A stretch of 64,000 nt of DNA from positions 27,261,608 through 27,325,607 of the forward strand of contig NC_088300.1 in NCBI RefSeq assembly GCF_032854445.1, in the 5' to 3' direction. Positions 47,432 through 62,400 of the stretch are shown here, one piece after another (position 1 is the first letter of the stretch; the number at the start of each line of letters is the position of its first letter). Made by a program: the position numbers and the translations under genes. The notes beneath the pieces were generated by a model that had not been told where the DNA came from, made no database searches, and saw nothing but the letters and a program-made list of their open reading frames with translations. This DNA is from Liolophura sinensis (Eukaryota; Mollusca; Polyplacophora; Chitonida; Chitonidae).

Positions 47432-50400
47432 CTAGTGGTCAGACTGCTTGAAAACTGCATGGTAGGCATTTCTCAACAGAGCGTAAGGGAAACAAGACTC
47501 CAACAGATCCATGGTCAGGAAAGGAGACTCTTGCACAATCTGAAACATGAGATAGTTCACTGTAGACCCTTTTTGTCACAGACATTACCAGCAAAAAAAA
47601 AAAAAAAAACATCAATACTGACTACGCCTATAAAATAATCATTCATTGTGCATATTCGATTATTTCTTGCATGATCATACTCAAAATTGTTTAACTTATG
47701 GGTGTTGGAAACTGGAGTACCTGGGGTAAACTACAGACCTCTGGCAAGTTACTGACAAACTTTCCCATGTGTGATGTACAAGTATGTACATCATGTTGGT
47801 AGAGGACAAGTGGTCTTCCAGTACTCAAACGGCCCTGCAAGCATTAGAGACCTCTCATTGCCACTAAAATCAAAATTTCATTTCAAAGGACAGGTTTGAA
47901 CCTGCATCTTGTGCTCTAGTGGCTGAAAGGCAAGCACCCTTAACCGCCAGATCATGGCCCTTTCCCTCAGAGGAATGCAGCAAGATTTGAACAGCAGACC
48001 AGGTACACTAAAAGGCTACAGTTGCTGAAACATTACCTGGTCCAGCAGTAAGTATATAGACTCTCTGTTCTTGATCATGTCTTTGTCTGTCTCCTGTCCA
48101 AGACGCAACAAACTGGAAGATGATAGCTGTAACACAAAAAAGTAGTACACTTAAACCTACCATAACATATACCACTGCTTTCAGTGTGAGAAAAGCTAGA
48201 CAACAATACTGCATCATAACAAAGCGACATCAAAATCCATAACTTATACTTTACCATTCCTCATGCTAACCGTAATGCATCATATTGTGCACACATGCTC
48301 AGAGCCATACTGTATCGCATTACGTAGGAACTCAGAGCAATACTGTATCACATTATTTAAGAACTCAGAGCAATATTGTATCACATTATTTAAGAATTCA
48401 GAGCAATGCTGTATCGCATTATTTAAGAACTCAGAGCAATACTGCATCGCATTATTTGAAAACTAAGAGCAATACTGTATCGCATTATTTAAGAACTCAG
48501 AGCAATGCTGTATTACATTATTTAAGAACAAAGAGCAATACTGTGTCACCATATTTAAGAACTGATAACAATACTGTATCCCATTATTTAAGAACTGAGA
48601 GCAATACTGTATCCCATTATTTAAGAACAAAGAGCAATACTGTGTCACCTTATTTAAGAACTCAGAGCAATACTGTATCACATTATTTAGGAACTGAGAG
48701 TAATACTGTATCCCATTATTTAAGTACTCAGACCAATACCTTATCCCATTATTTAAGAACTCAGAGAAATACAATATCACATTATTTAAGTACTGTATTG
48801 CATTATTTAAGCACTCAGAGCAATACTGAATCACATTATCTAAGAACTCAGAGCCATACTGTATCACATTACTTAAAAACTCAGAGGAATACTGTGTCAC
48901 GTTATTTAAGAGCTCAGAGCAATATTGTATCACATTATTTAAGAATTCAGAGCAATGCTGTATCGCATTATTTAAGAACTCAGAGCAATACTGCATCGCA
49001 TTATTTGAAAACTAAGAGCAATACTGTATCGCATTATCTAAGAACTCAAAGCAATACTGTATTCCATTATTAAAGAACTCAGAGGAATACTGTGTTACAT
49101 TATTTAAGAACTCAGAGCTATACCGTATCCCATTATTTAAGAACTGTATCCCATTATTCAAGAACTGAGAGCAATACTGTATCCCATTATTTAAGTACTC
49201 AGCGCAATACTGTATCCCATTATTTAAGAACTGAGAGCAATACTGTATCCCATTATTTAAGTACTCAGAGCAATACTGTATCACATTATTTAAGAACAAT
49301 ACTATCTCACATTATTTAAGAACTCAGAGAAATACTCTATCAAATTATTCAAGTACTCACAGCCAGGAATTCTTTTAACCTTTCCTCCACATCTCCTTTT
49401 CCATGGATACTGAATAGTGCTCCAGCTAGTCCGTTGATTGCTTTAGCCAGACAATGAATGTTGTTCACATGACCTGTTTATGAACAAAAGACATGGATAC
49501 AGGTTATTTAGATTTACACTGTCTCACAGTATGAGCCTACCAAAAACATGTTCTGCTGATATGTGAAAACAGGTGTCAGAATCTTTTCCGTTTTTATAAT
49601 TCAGATTATAACCTTGCCTCCATATCATGACTGAAACACTGCCAAGTTGGCGTTAAACTCAAGCATTCATTCAACTTTAAAAGACCAAAAGTTCTCTTTT
49701 CATGTAAGATGTGTACATGTACATCTTCTCTTTATAATGTCACAACAATTGGTGATCTCAAAATCCTCATGTCTACAAGAAAACTTTGATCTTCAAAAGT
49801 TCTTCAGCTCTCAAGCACTGGTCAGACTTATATCAAAAACTAGTCCTGGTACTGCAGACTATGACTGACTTACCTTCCAGCTGTGCCCTATACACAGAAC
49901 TCTCACTCCTGGCTAGTTTGGGAATGGACACAGCCACAAACACCATCAGGAGACAGGCAATGATGTACTCATCCTCACCGTGCTCTACAAAAATATAATA
50001 CCATAATTCTTTGATCTTTTCACATATTCGCAAGGTATTTATTCAACCATATTCTGAAGGTAATATTAGGTGATGACTGAGAAAATTATACTTTATCTGA
50101 AGCCCTGAAATTGGCTAATCCAACCAATGTTTGTTTCCAAAATCAAAATTAAAAAGAAGTATAAACTGCACTGAAAGTTGCTCCTTCATATGTGACATGG
50201 TAGGCAAATTAAAGTAGAACATTTATCATAGTAAAAATCCATTCATTTTAAGAAGTGAGAAAGTATGTGCAATGAAGGTATGGCATCTACCACTTTTTCA
50301 TATAGATTACTGACAGCACATAATCATGTCCTAATCATCAATACAACAACACTGACACAATCAACCATTCTAACCCAAACAACATGAATTATTATAAACA

Positions 50401-53400
50401 CTACACATGTACATACTTTAAGGTTATAACTTATTATCCTGGTGAATGCCTACTGTACATTTTCTACCTTTTCAAGCACTAAATCACTTTTTTTCAGTGC
50501 AATTTATGCATACAATTATTTTGACAATGATTCTAAAATGATTTGTTTGTGTCATTAATGATGCAAGATTCATAAAACTGTGGAAATTATTTCTCTACAC
50601 ACCATAGTCCTCTCAAAATGTTTCAAAATGTTGGTTGCCAAGGTGATTGAAACAGTTGAAGAATTAGGGTAGTTTAAAATGTTAAAGGATCATTCCACAA
50701 AGCCATATTTGGTGTAAGTTAAAATATGATTCTCGAAAGTTTTTTTGGGCTCTATAAATTATAAAATTCACAACATCATAGAGGTTATCTTAAGGTAACT
50801 GTGTAAAAATTTCAACTCCTAATGTCAAAAAATCAGCCCTGTGATTATGTGTATAAATTCTGACTTAAGTCAGAAATAACTTTGTGCAATAGGCCCTTGA
50901 GCACTTGTCTTCCACATCTCACACAACAGTCACAAGACTTACGTGGTTTCTGAGAACGCAAAGCATTACAGAGGATAGGGTCCACGTTACAGGCCAGTCC
51001 AGCTGAGGAGGCCATCTCACTCACTACCTGCAAACACATATTACAGTTAATGCATACAATGTCACTCAAAACTGACAAAATGGAAAAAAATGACACATAC
51101 ACATACTGTTGTGGTTTGCTTCTATTTAAACCCAACTATATGTAGCTTTGTGGTCAGTAACAGGTCAACCACGTAAATAATGAATACCTGGATGCTAAAT
51201 GCTTAACGTAAAGGGATAAAGGTGTTAGATATTTTGTAAAAAAAAAAACAACTGAATTATTGTTTCTAAAATCTTAATAAGATTTCCCTGACTTTTTTTT
51301 TTTTATCTATTATGTACCTTAACTATAGCATGACTTTGACAAGAAAAACAATAAAGCAAAAGATAATTTTTTTTGGTGTCTGAAGGATCCCTTATCGTGG
51401 TGCCTGAGTGCATGTGAAGATATTATTAATGCAACTGAATGGCTGAAGTCAAAGAAATCCCACATCTGAAGTATGAAAAAAACATAATGAAAAACAGAAA
51501 CAGAAATCAGGTACTGCATATCTTTTCATCATACCCAGAAACTGAAATAAGAACATGCTTTTACCCTTAAATAAGGATTATTCAAAGCTACATGTATACC
51601 AACATGCTGTGAGAGAATTTCAGAAAAGACAAAAAGTACATGTGCTATATACCATCATAAGGGTGTACAATATTCATGATGGACAAGGTCAATGAAGTTA
51701 GTCTTGAACAACAGATAAAAAACAACATTTAAACATAAACACTAAGTCCATCCAGTCAGCTGAGGGATGAGTGATCCTGTCTCACACCAAAGTGCAGTTT
51801 CTGTTTGCAAAAACACAAATACTGAGTACATTAACTCTGAGAGTAAAGTCCACTTGTAACTGTTTCTTTTTTTTTTAACAAACAGCTCTGATATACATTA
51901 TATACGAATAGTTTACCATTACCGAACGTAATAAGGGAGTAGATGCTTTGTCACTGTATCTTAATTACATGTATGTACATTTTAATTGTATCTTTATCCA
52001 TAACTGGGTAGTTTTAAAACACTAAAATCAATCCTCTTCGCATACATGGCATAATATTACCTTCCTTGAATATTTTATACCATAATTGAGGCATGGTAAT
52101 ACTGTGCCAACTTAAGATGGATGACAAAAATAAACGACATTAAAAGTCACATACATGTAGTTCTTGTATTAGTGAACAATTGACGAATACATAAAATAAT
52201 CAGAAAAGAACAAAAGTGAAGTGAAATAAAAATGAAAACTAAAGACAGTAATAAAGACATAATGAACATAAACTAACATGTACAATAAACAAGAATAAAG
52301 TAAAACTGAAATAATAATGGGGGACAAGGGGAGAATATAACCTATGGACAACATGAATCATGCTGCAGCAGCAGATAAATCTACCTGAGTCCTAATAGAG
52401 GTCTGTGGGTAGGGAGAGAGTGGGGACCGATACTACAATGTAAGAACATCATTACACATCAGAGGTACACCTGGTTCAGCACTGCGTACAACTAGGTCAT
52501 TGGAAGTGATGGCTGGACCCCAATGCATATTCATATTCCTACAAGGTTAGCTGCAAGTCTTTCAATTTTAGCAAAAACTGTTGTTAACTGGCTTCTCTAG
52601 TTATTATATAAAATTGTGGAAGTGTGGAATTGTTTTCTTTCTGAAAATCAGTAATTCATCAGATCTTTTTAACATAAATCTCTACAACTGTCCCATGTAG
52701 TAGTTTTTGTGACAGCAAGGGAGATCATCAGGTAAGTGCACCCAGGCCACTTTGACCTCACAACCTTCCAAAATCCAACTGGAAAACAACTTCTTTTTTC
52801 TTTTAGCAAACTACAAAAGGTCCAGATTTGTGAGGCTTACTTCTGGCCAAACAAAAGATGAAGATTGTACACATGTGTATAAAATTTAGTTTCAGATCAC
52901 AAATATGAAGCTATTTCCTTGCACGAAACTGGAAACTTTAGCTTCCGAAGACCAGAAACAGAAAACATGACAGATATCTGAAATTCGATCTACATCAATA
53001 TGAGACACTGCTGAACAAGAAATTTAATGCAGCACAATTTTGCTCCTCGTTGTCCCCTGCACCAATATATACAGATTCAACCATTGATGCAACAGACAAC
53101 ATTTGAAATTGATACAAATCCATCTGTTTTCAAGTTGTTGAACTACCAGGAAAACTTTACAAGGAAACATAACTCTTACTGGCACAACACAGCCAACGCT
53201 TTGGCCGACTAAAATGACTTGATTCACAAACAGGACTAGGGTTTCCGTATTTCACCTAAAGTTTACCTTTTTGCTTGATTCTACTCAAGCAACACATTTT
53301 GCTGGATTTGTTTTGTTAGTAAAGTGTGATTAATTTCTTGCCAGAAAAACTTAAGTATCATTTTAGGACGATCCTTATGTGCATAGGGCAGTGTATTTTG

Positions 53401-56400
53401 ACATCCCAAACTTTAGATCAAATTCAGTATCTAGGATTTTTTCTACCTGACATACTGTATTTGGTACTTCAACCCGAAGCACTTCATATTATCATCAAAC
53501 AAAAACTGATGGTCAACAATGCCGGCACATGTCACTACAACTTAATGAGGGGAATCATTTTCATGATATGCTGATGAATTAAGGTCAATTTATCGGTGAT
53601 TATTTAGGAAAGCTGGCTGGATGACAGCTCTTATCAACACATATACACATACCAGAGAATCTTTGCTGGAGGTAGGAACAGAGTGCTGTAGGTCCTTCAC
53701 ACTTCCCATCAGGAAAGGAATTCGAACTTCTAACACCTACAGTAAAACAACACAGGATTCATATATTCAGGCCATTACAACTAAATTCAACATAATAATT
53801 TACATTTTCTATCAATTTAATATCATTATTACTATTTCTGTTTTTTTTTTGTTTTTTTTTTTGGCATTTGCATCTATTTTACTGATATCATAATCCTGAG
53901 AGGGTACAATGAATGAATGATTATGGCTTTATGGCATATCGACAATATTTCAGCCATATTGTGGTGATGAGAGGCTACAAATCAAAACTCACAATATCAT
54001 TCATTCAAATAAGACAGGTAAAGCTCAAAGGTCTGCAATCAATATATTCATTCATATATGCTAAGTGGAGATGAGCAGCAGTCATTCATGATATGGACAA
54101 ATTATATAGCAAAAACTTTACAACAGCCGTGGCATCTAGCAAAGAGCCAAGGTCATCTTGCATCTCGGCCTCACTAAGTGAATGGCCTAAAATAAAAGAC
54201 GGGATATTGAAAATTTGATTGACGGAGCAGCTTACAACAAACATCTCCTGGTATTTTAACCCAAGGTGTACATGTTATAAAAGTCTTAAAAGTATGTATA
54301 AGATTAACATTTAATATATTAAAATGTAATTCGGGGTCAAGTGTTGATGGGGCGAGTACAGCAATACTTACATCTAACAAGGCCTCCTGGGCCAGATCTC
54401 TGAAGGAGAGCAGTACACCAATAATGGTCATCCTCTGTAAGACACTGTCTACACCTGCAGCAAAGATAGAGGATACAGGTGAGTCTAATGGCAAGTTGTG
54501 ATTTGTGATGAGAGGATGGTCAGTGATGGGAATCAGCGACATGGTTTTATAGTCTGAATATAACAGGGTGTGAATGATGGAAAAACATTAAAGATATTTC
54601 ATGCCTGCTACACATAAAATGGCACACCTCTACTACATATGGTATTCATTCTACCGCTGAGTAAAGTATGTATGATATTATCACTGCTTAATTTGCATAT
54701 GCAAGTTTTCAAATACTCAACCCTGAACTTCCTCGGACCGTCAATAATACCCCCAGCAAGGGTAAAGTTGGTTTGGGAGAAAGATGAACGACAGACTTAC
54801 ATACATGTACAAACAGACTTTCCTTCCTTTATAGTTATATAGGGTGGAATGATCACTTACCACAGACATGTCACAAGCTAATGAATCAAATGAAAGGCAA
54901 AAGGGTAGGACAGTGTTGGCTTTGAACATAGAGTAGAAAGTCTAGGTTTTACATCAGGAGTGAAAAGTCCACCAGGTGCCCACGCCATGGGTAGAATGCC
55001 CAAAGGTTTACACATGGAGCAGAAGGTCCAGGTGTTTACACCTCAAGTAGAAAGTCCAGGTGTTTACATCATGGGTAGAAAGACCAGGTACTTACTGAGA
55101 AGAAAGTCTAACTGTTTACACCATGAGTGGAAAGTTCAGGTGTTTATGCCTATAATAAAAGGTCCAGGTGTTTGCACATGGAATGGAAAGTCCAGGTGTT
55201 TGCACAAGGAATAGAAAGTCCAGGTATTTACACATGCAGTAGAAGGTAAGTTGAAAGAGTAGGCCTATAAGACAAAAATGCTCCTCCTGTAATACAGGTC
55301 AAATTTGTGACAGAATAAAAGATAAACATCTTGAGAATTAGAAACATTTTAGAGATAGTTAGTAAAGAACACAGATCATAAAGGACTGTGTCAAGTATAA
55401 TACAGTGTATTGAATGGGCGGAGTATAAAACGGGGCAGTTAAGGGGAGATAATCAAAATGACCTCCTCAGGTACAGTGGAAGACACACATGGATGTTTTA
55501 AACCTACAAATAAAACGATTACAAGGCAATGAGTGCTGTACGTAAACCTGTAGCACTATTAACCATGATGATGTATGACAATGTGTACGCGTAAGCACAA
55601 CAAATGTTGAATAAATCTTGTGATTTACTGAGTGTTACTATGCTGCATGATCCAGCTACCACTCAGAACAGAATTTAGTAAATAGAACAGAACTGAGACC
55701 TTGACAATAGTTTGCCTTGGGATACATATAGGAATGAATCAAATAACACATTATTGTCAGTATAAGACAGTATAAGTTATTTCAAACAATCAGAAAGACA
55801 TACTAAGCTTTGCTAACATATAACTTACAAAACAGATCTTTCACTGAGACAATTTTCTGAAAAATGTTGTTTAGTTTACATACCCTACATGTACATAAAG
55901 ACCCACAACAGCACAGATGTACTTGACAACAACAGTGGAAATTTGACTTTAGCTAAATCATAGTGTATTTACAACATGTACCTAAAACTCTCCCACACAA
56001 ACATGTATCTTCACAACAGAGACACCAGAAACTAATTTGTGCTTTTATATCACATGAGTAATAACAGTTTACAAACAAATCAGCTTTACAACAAATATTG
56101 GCAAAGCACACCCATGTATGATAACTTATGTATTTGTTTGGGCTTCACAATCCAAAACCAATCTCAATACAATCAGATCTAGTAGCCATTCCCTATAATG
56201 ACTTGTCAATTGTCACGAATAACAAATTACACCGGAAGCAAAAACCTACTCTAAGCCCATCCATTGTTGCTCCAATCAAATTCAAGAAGCAAACTTGGTT
56301 CTCACATTCATATGTATTAGTAAAAAATGACTGAAAAAGAAAACACAAAAGATCACTGGTTGTGCTGGGCATATATGTTACTTCTGATCTATTTAATGAC

Positions 56401-59400
56401 TAATCTGTATAGTGAAAGAGGCTACCAGATTGGACTTTATTCAGATTGAACATAAAACAGAATGTAGCACTCAATTCATCCACTTCAAATAACAATTGAG
56501 GTCAAAGAATTAGCAGCTGAAACAGTGAAGCTCAGGGGAGGTAATAACATGAGATGAACAGTTAGCAATTAGAGCTCTGGTTCTCGTACCTATATATAAC
56601 AGTCATAAATAACTGTTACAATTATCTCCTTCCACAAAACAGAGTTCCCATCCCAGAGTTTTCAAGGGCCTAATACCCTATGTTTTTCTGCACTTTCAAG
56701 GTTTGTGGCATTCAGTTTAAGTACAAACCTTGGTGTGGAGATAAATGGATATTATTTAGGTAGCTTATTTAACAATTCATTTCATCATAGTGCAGCAAGA
56801 TATTCAACATTGAAAAAATCAAATCCTTTCAGTATTTATACCGAAATAAATTCTTTTCTGAGGACTTCCAAATTACTGAAAATTTTGCCAACAGATTCAA
56901 ATACTTTCAAGGATTTCATAAAGCAGTGGGAACCCTGATAAAAACCAACAATTTTGTCACATCACTTGTAGTGTAATGAATGGCTAGTCAGCAGCAGAAC
57001 GAGGGGAAATATATTCACTACAGAGGACCCTTCATATTTAATAATCATACCAAATGTTAAAAGCCATGGAAAAAAACGCCCATTCAACACAGCAATGAAA
57101 CAGAATGCTTGCATCTAATAGGCCTAACTGTATCCGAAGTGTTAGATGTATATGTATTTATAAGAGAGCACCATCAGGTTGTTGACAAACTTCAAACTGA
57201 TTGGAATTTGAAACTGTTTAGTAAATTTAGTCCAGTTGCTGGTTTGCACAGAAAATTATTAGCGTCACAATCACACTCAAAAGATTACAGGCATTTTGTT
57301 TTATATTTTTTCAGAATATAACACCACACTATACAAATTGTGAAGATGTGCAGCCTTTTCGCCATAAATATTTGGTGTCTGAGTTGTGGTCCCAGAAGTA
57401 ATGATATTTACACAGTAGTGTGTTATAACTTACAGTAGATATTACATCAATGGGGAAGCTCTCCAGACTGAAGTAATGATATTTACACAGTAGTGTGTTA
57501 TAACTTACAGTAGATATTACATTAATGGGGAAGCTCTCCAGACTGAAGTAATTTGGGCCTATTACTTATGTAGTCCATCGTTTACTCATTTGTGATGAAG
57601 GTAATTAAATGTTTTACTCATTCATGGCAAGAGATCAATGATCAAGTCAGCTTGTACTTTAATCAGCAATGCATGGGATAAGGTACCCCTCTACACATAC
57701 ATAAAAATATCCATAAAACAGAGGGAAACAGATTTAGTCCATCAGAAATAATAACTAATATAACATACATGTACTGCCATTTATGGTTTAATATACACAT
57801 TAAATGGTCTGGGACATCTAGTGACTCCGTGCACCAATGCTGTACTAAGAAACAAACAAAGTAAATACATGTATGCCCTTAAACAAAAAATACTGCCGCC
57901 AGGAATGGCCAAGTTAATATGTCCTTATTCACACTCAACAATCTGACTTAAATAAATACACAGTAACTTCTAACTACATAACAGAAGCTTGAATCAACGA
58001 AATAAATATAACAAATAATTATATACACAAAGGTTTAAACAGGTAAAGTAATCAGCAGTGTTAAAGTGAACCTGTTAAAAGCAAACTGAGAACAATCAAC
58101 TGAGCATAAGTCATGCATGGAGTACAGAGTTTGGCAGAAGCAGGTCTCTGGGTAGCAGAATACACAGGTGACAAAACAAATATTCATTTGGTCATAGCTT
58201 ACTTGGAGCAACCTTTGGTTCTGTGTTAGACAGTAGCCAGAGTAGAAAAAAGAATGGTCAGTTGAAATGCGCAAAAAGTTAAAACAAAAAAAAACAATAT
58301 TTGTTTAAGAAAAATTTACAACTGTTCTCCACATTTCTTTTGTTCATTATGAAATGCTGTACAAGTACATAAAAGTTGGTGTAACTGCACATAATATTAC
58401 CACATATCTGAATATTTACAAGACATTAAAAATTCCAGACATCCACAACATGGTGAAATAGTAGCCTATTCTTTGATGTATTGCTAGGATATCTCTGAAC
58501 TCAAGCTTTACATTACCTAATCTGACTCCACAGTGAAGTTGTCAGAATAAACATGTTCCAAAATCATCCATGCAAAGTGAGGTAAAATAGAGTAATAATA
58601 AATATTGTGGTAGGTTTTTTTCCTCTATTTCTTGAAGTTTAGTGTTTGTATTTATTCTGCACAATACATGTATGCCATTGTCAGCGGACATCGCAAACAT
58701 CTGACTTCCCTCAACAGTATTACTCAACCGTTCTCACTAGCTAGCTGCGTCATGCCATTAGATAGACATAGCGGTTACAAACATGACACATATGCACTTT
58801 TGTAAGATGCAGAAAAATGTCTCCTTTAACCACGTCTGCTATATCTCTCTTGTTTTTACAATATCCCACATCTTCTCTACTTAGTACAAACTTATACATG
58901 TACAGCCACATGTGCACACAATTCTTTGGTTAGTTCTAAACTGACCTGAGCCTAACTATTTATTCGAAATTAAGTAATCATGGATCGGAAAAAGCACCTT
59001 CATTTTCACCATCCTCTACTTAGGCTTCTACCACAGTCAAAGATGGAGACTTAATTTATACTGAGTTCCCTGTGTAAGATCTCACTCTGTTGGAGGTCAT
59101 TTAAACACACAAGTTTATTTGGTAGACCAGACTTGTATTTTCTACTTCATATTCACCATTTAAGAAAAATCTATTCAGCTGAAGGTTTAATGGGCCTGTG
59201 GTAATGCAATGGAGGTTATATAATTTTACAACCAGCCTGTCAGACAGTCCCACATACAGACAGAGATACATGTAAGTTAGCAGGAGAACTAAAACAGACC
59301 ACCTTCTATTAAGGGAACAAAGTTCGCTTTGGTAATCTGTCTTTGTCTGTTAGTTATACGTAAGGTTTTATATATTTATTTATTTGATTGGTGTTTTACG

Positions 59401-62400
59401 CCGTACTCAAGAATATTTCACTTATACGACGGCGGCCAGCATTATGGTGGGTGGAAACCGGGCATAGCCTGGGGGAAACCCACGACCATCCGCAGGTTGC
59501 TGACAGACCTTCTCACTTAAGGCCGGAGAGGAAGCCAGAATGAGCTGGACTTGAGGTTTTATATAGGGTATGAGGACATTTATATATAACATACATACAT
59601 GTATTTAGAATTGCGAAAATCATACTCACTCTGTAACTTTTTGAAGAGTTCCTTCATGACTTCGGGCTTATCAAAGCTTGACCGCAGCTGAATAAGCAAC
59701 TCTTTGTTCTGAATCACCAAGCCCTACAGAAACACATGGTTCATTAATGTTGAACGTACGCTACTACATTCAAAGGTATTAAGGGTTAACCATGGTCTTA
59801 CCTCCAGTCTAAACTGAACTTTATGTCTTATGATGAGACCAGCACAAATATACATAAGTCCAAGATGACAAAGGGCAAAGTCTACAAGCAATTTCCACAT
59901 TTGAAGTAAAAATTAAGCCCCTTTAATAGGGATGTCCCGTAAAGTGTTGAAAAATTTATCAAACTATGAAAATCAATGTGACACACAAAGTACACAATAC
60001 TTACCTTCAATTCCTCCACTTGACTAGCCACATGTATCATTAGTCTCTCACCCATATACTTCATACCATAGGGTCCAATGAGCTCTGCTAAGGCCCTTAA
60101 CTCTGTCCAAAAAAAAGATTACTTATTTCAGTAAATAAATAGAAACTCTCAGGAAATAATTTTAAAATATCCAGCTTAAAATTCCATTCTATTTTGGAAT
60201 TTTTAGCAAATTCTTTGTCTTTAGTACGGTAAAACACAGAGATACAATGTAGGGTGTACGGCAAAACAATATAAACATTAAAAGCACCAACCCATCAGAT
60301 CTGCATACTCCTCAGCACTTGGGAACTGTGGGTCTGCCACTAAGCTGACAAATGCCTTTTGGTTTGGAGAGTACACTATGTTACCAGCACTGACTCTTCT
60401 CATCAACACTTCCAAATACCTAAGAAGCAGACACACATGGAATCAATGATAATCCACAGAGAAATTGAGAAATAGATCACGTTTAAACAATATATTAAAA
60501 ACAACTTTAAATTCAACTAAAAATAAATATGATACATGAATTATGACTTCAGGAAAATTTCAAATAGTTAACAGCATTATGTATCTGAAAACTGTTTAAG
60601 GTGAACAATGAAGGTTTACGATCTATTAGTAAAAGTTATCAGGGTAAATACATGGTGACCAATGTTATATATTTCTGGTACTTTGTATACACAAGTCAAT
60701 AACTTGTTCAAAACGCTGTGGCTTGTTCTTAGGACTTCGAAATGTGACATCCAAATGGCCCTGGTTCATTGAACTGACATTTAATGTCACACTGTTACAA
60801 TTTTTTAAGAACAACATCATAAAACAACAGAAGACTGTTGGCAGCAACTTCTGTGAAATTGGAAACCTATAGCATACTCTCAATGTTTCTCTAGAACAAT
60901 ATTTTTTTATTTCCATTGTTTCTTTCAAAATATTTGTCTGTGTTTAAAGAGCTGGTTGCTGATGTTTATCCTTGTACGGACAAGAGAAAATGTCGTACCA
61001 GTTACTATATTTGGCTGTGATGGTTTTCTCCCCTGACAGGCTGTCTGTTGGCTGAGTCTGCTGGGGTAGGATGTTGTTGAACACTCGGGCCACATCAATG
61101 TGAACTGAGGACAAGTACAGAAACAAGGTATCATAATGGCCAAAACAGGAGATACGTGAACATCAGCATGGAATGTATGAGCAAATTATTCTACATAGAG
61201 GAACAAGCTCTAAGCAACTTGATAAATCATTATAACAAGTTTTTTGAATTTGATGAAATTAAATTCAGAGATTGTTAAGTATTAGTCTAAATTTATAGAG
61301 TACATATGTTGTTCACTAGGGCTATATAATAGAGGAGGATTATACCAAAATGTTCATCACATCTAGCAAATGTAATTAACAGCTCATTCCATGATTTAAT
61401 AGAGATTACATGTATAGGCCTACATAGACTCACCAGCACAGAGATTCTTGTGGTTACATACAGGACTACAAGTATATGTATGTACATGTTGATATGTAGG
61501 CCTACATGTAGGCTAAATGGGTTTATTCCTATAACTCACTCAATGACAACTTTACCTTTTCATTTTGTTTTGATAGCAGGGGTTGTAGTATTATTTCATT
61601 CTATGGTAACTTGCCTAATGCGTTTTGAGATCAAAACATGATACGCTTGTTATGCTAAATCCAAATGCAGGCCTACATTAGAAGGCAAAAATTTATTATT
61701 TGTGCTTTATTTATTGACAGTTTATAGTACAAATCTAAAGTGTTTCTGAACAATAGCTGTTCTTGTGATTGTTGTATTTCATTGCATTAGCTTCTCGCAC
61801 TGATCACTGATACATGTACATGTTGAAAACTGGACCCTCAATGACACTTTAACATAGCACAAATAACTGAAGATCTGTACAGAATTAAAACCATAAATTG
61901 GGAGCGATATTAAGGCTATTTACTGCAGTACAGCAGCAGAACTTGCTGTTTGGTAACCCAAATGACCATTTTTTTCAGCCCTTCCTACATCCTCTTCATG
62001 GCAATCACCAGAGAATGCCACAAATATAAATATCACAACCCATGACAGCGGGTAGTGGTGGATGTGCGTTTGCTGTAACCACCAGTTTCTGAAAACTAAC
62101 ATGTCATGGACAGCGTCCCGCACATAAACTACTTTGGAGATCTACTTTTGACTTTGACAGGACTGTTCGCTCAAATCTTGCATGTACGATATAGATTCAG
62201 GAATTTAGGCCTACACACAAATCGTCACAAGTATTCAGTACCTTCTGTTTTAATTTTACAAGCGTATTAGTTTTAAGCCCATTACGCCTGAACGCCCCTT
62301 ATCTGTATACTGGGGTCACGGTCAAATGGCATACCCGCTGTCTGACAACTTCCACATTCTTTATTTTTACCATTTTGGTGACTAACAAAGCGTTTGATTG

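Larger units (their letters stand above)
54455..59629 (-). other. Long NCKAP1 intron
   Basis: A 5.2-kb intron between the exons at 59630-59723 and 54372-54454. It contains a 28-bp minisatellite (54960-55245), a 75-bp direct duplication (57396-57552) and a young SINE (59375-59553). No coding exon was recognised in the remainder. Confidence 0.6.

Noticed and set aside
47435-47638. 67-codon + strand frame
   Set aside because: Antisense shadow of the last NCKAP1 exon.
48285-49073. 262-codon open frame of [11 protein letters not shown] repeats
   Set aside because: It is a by-product of a 33-bp minisatellite in an NCKAP1 intron; the opposite strand is equally open. Kept as a repeat, not a gene.
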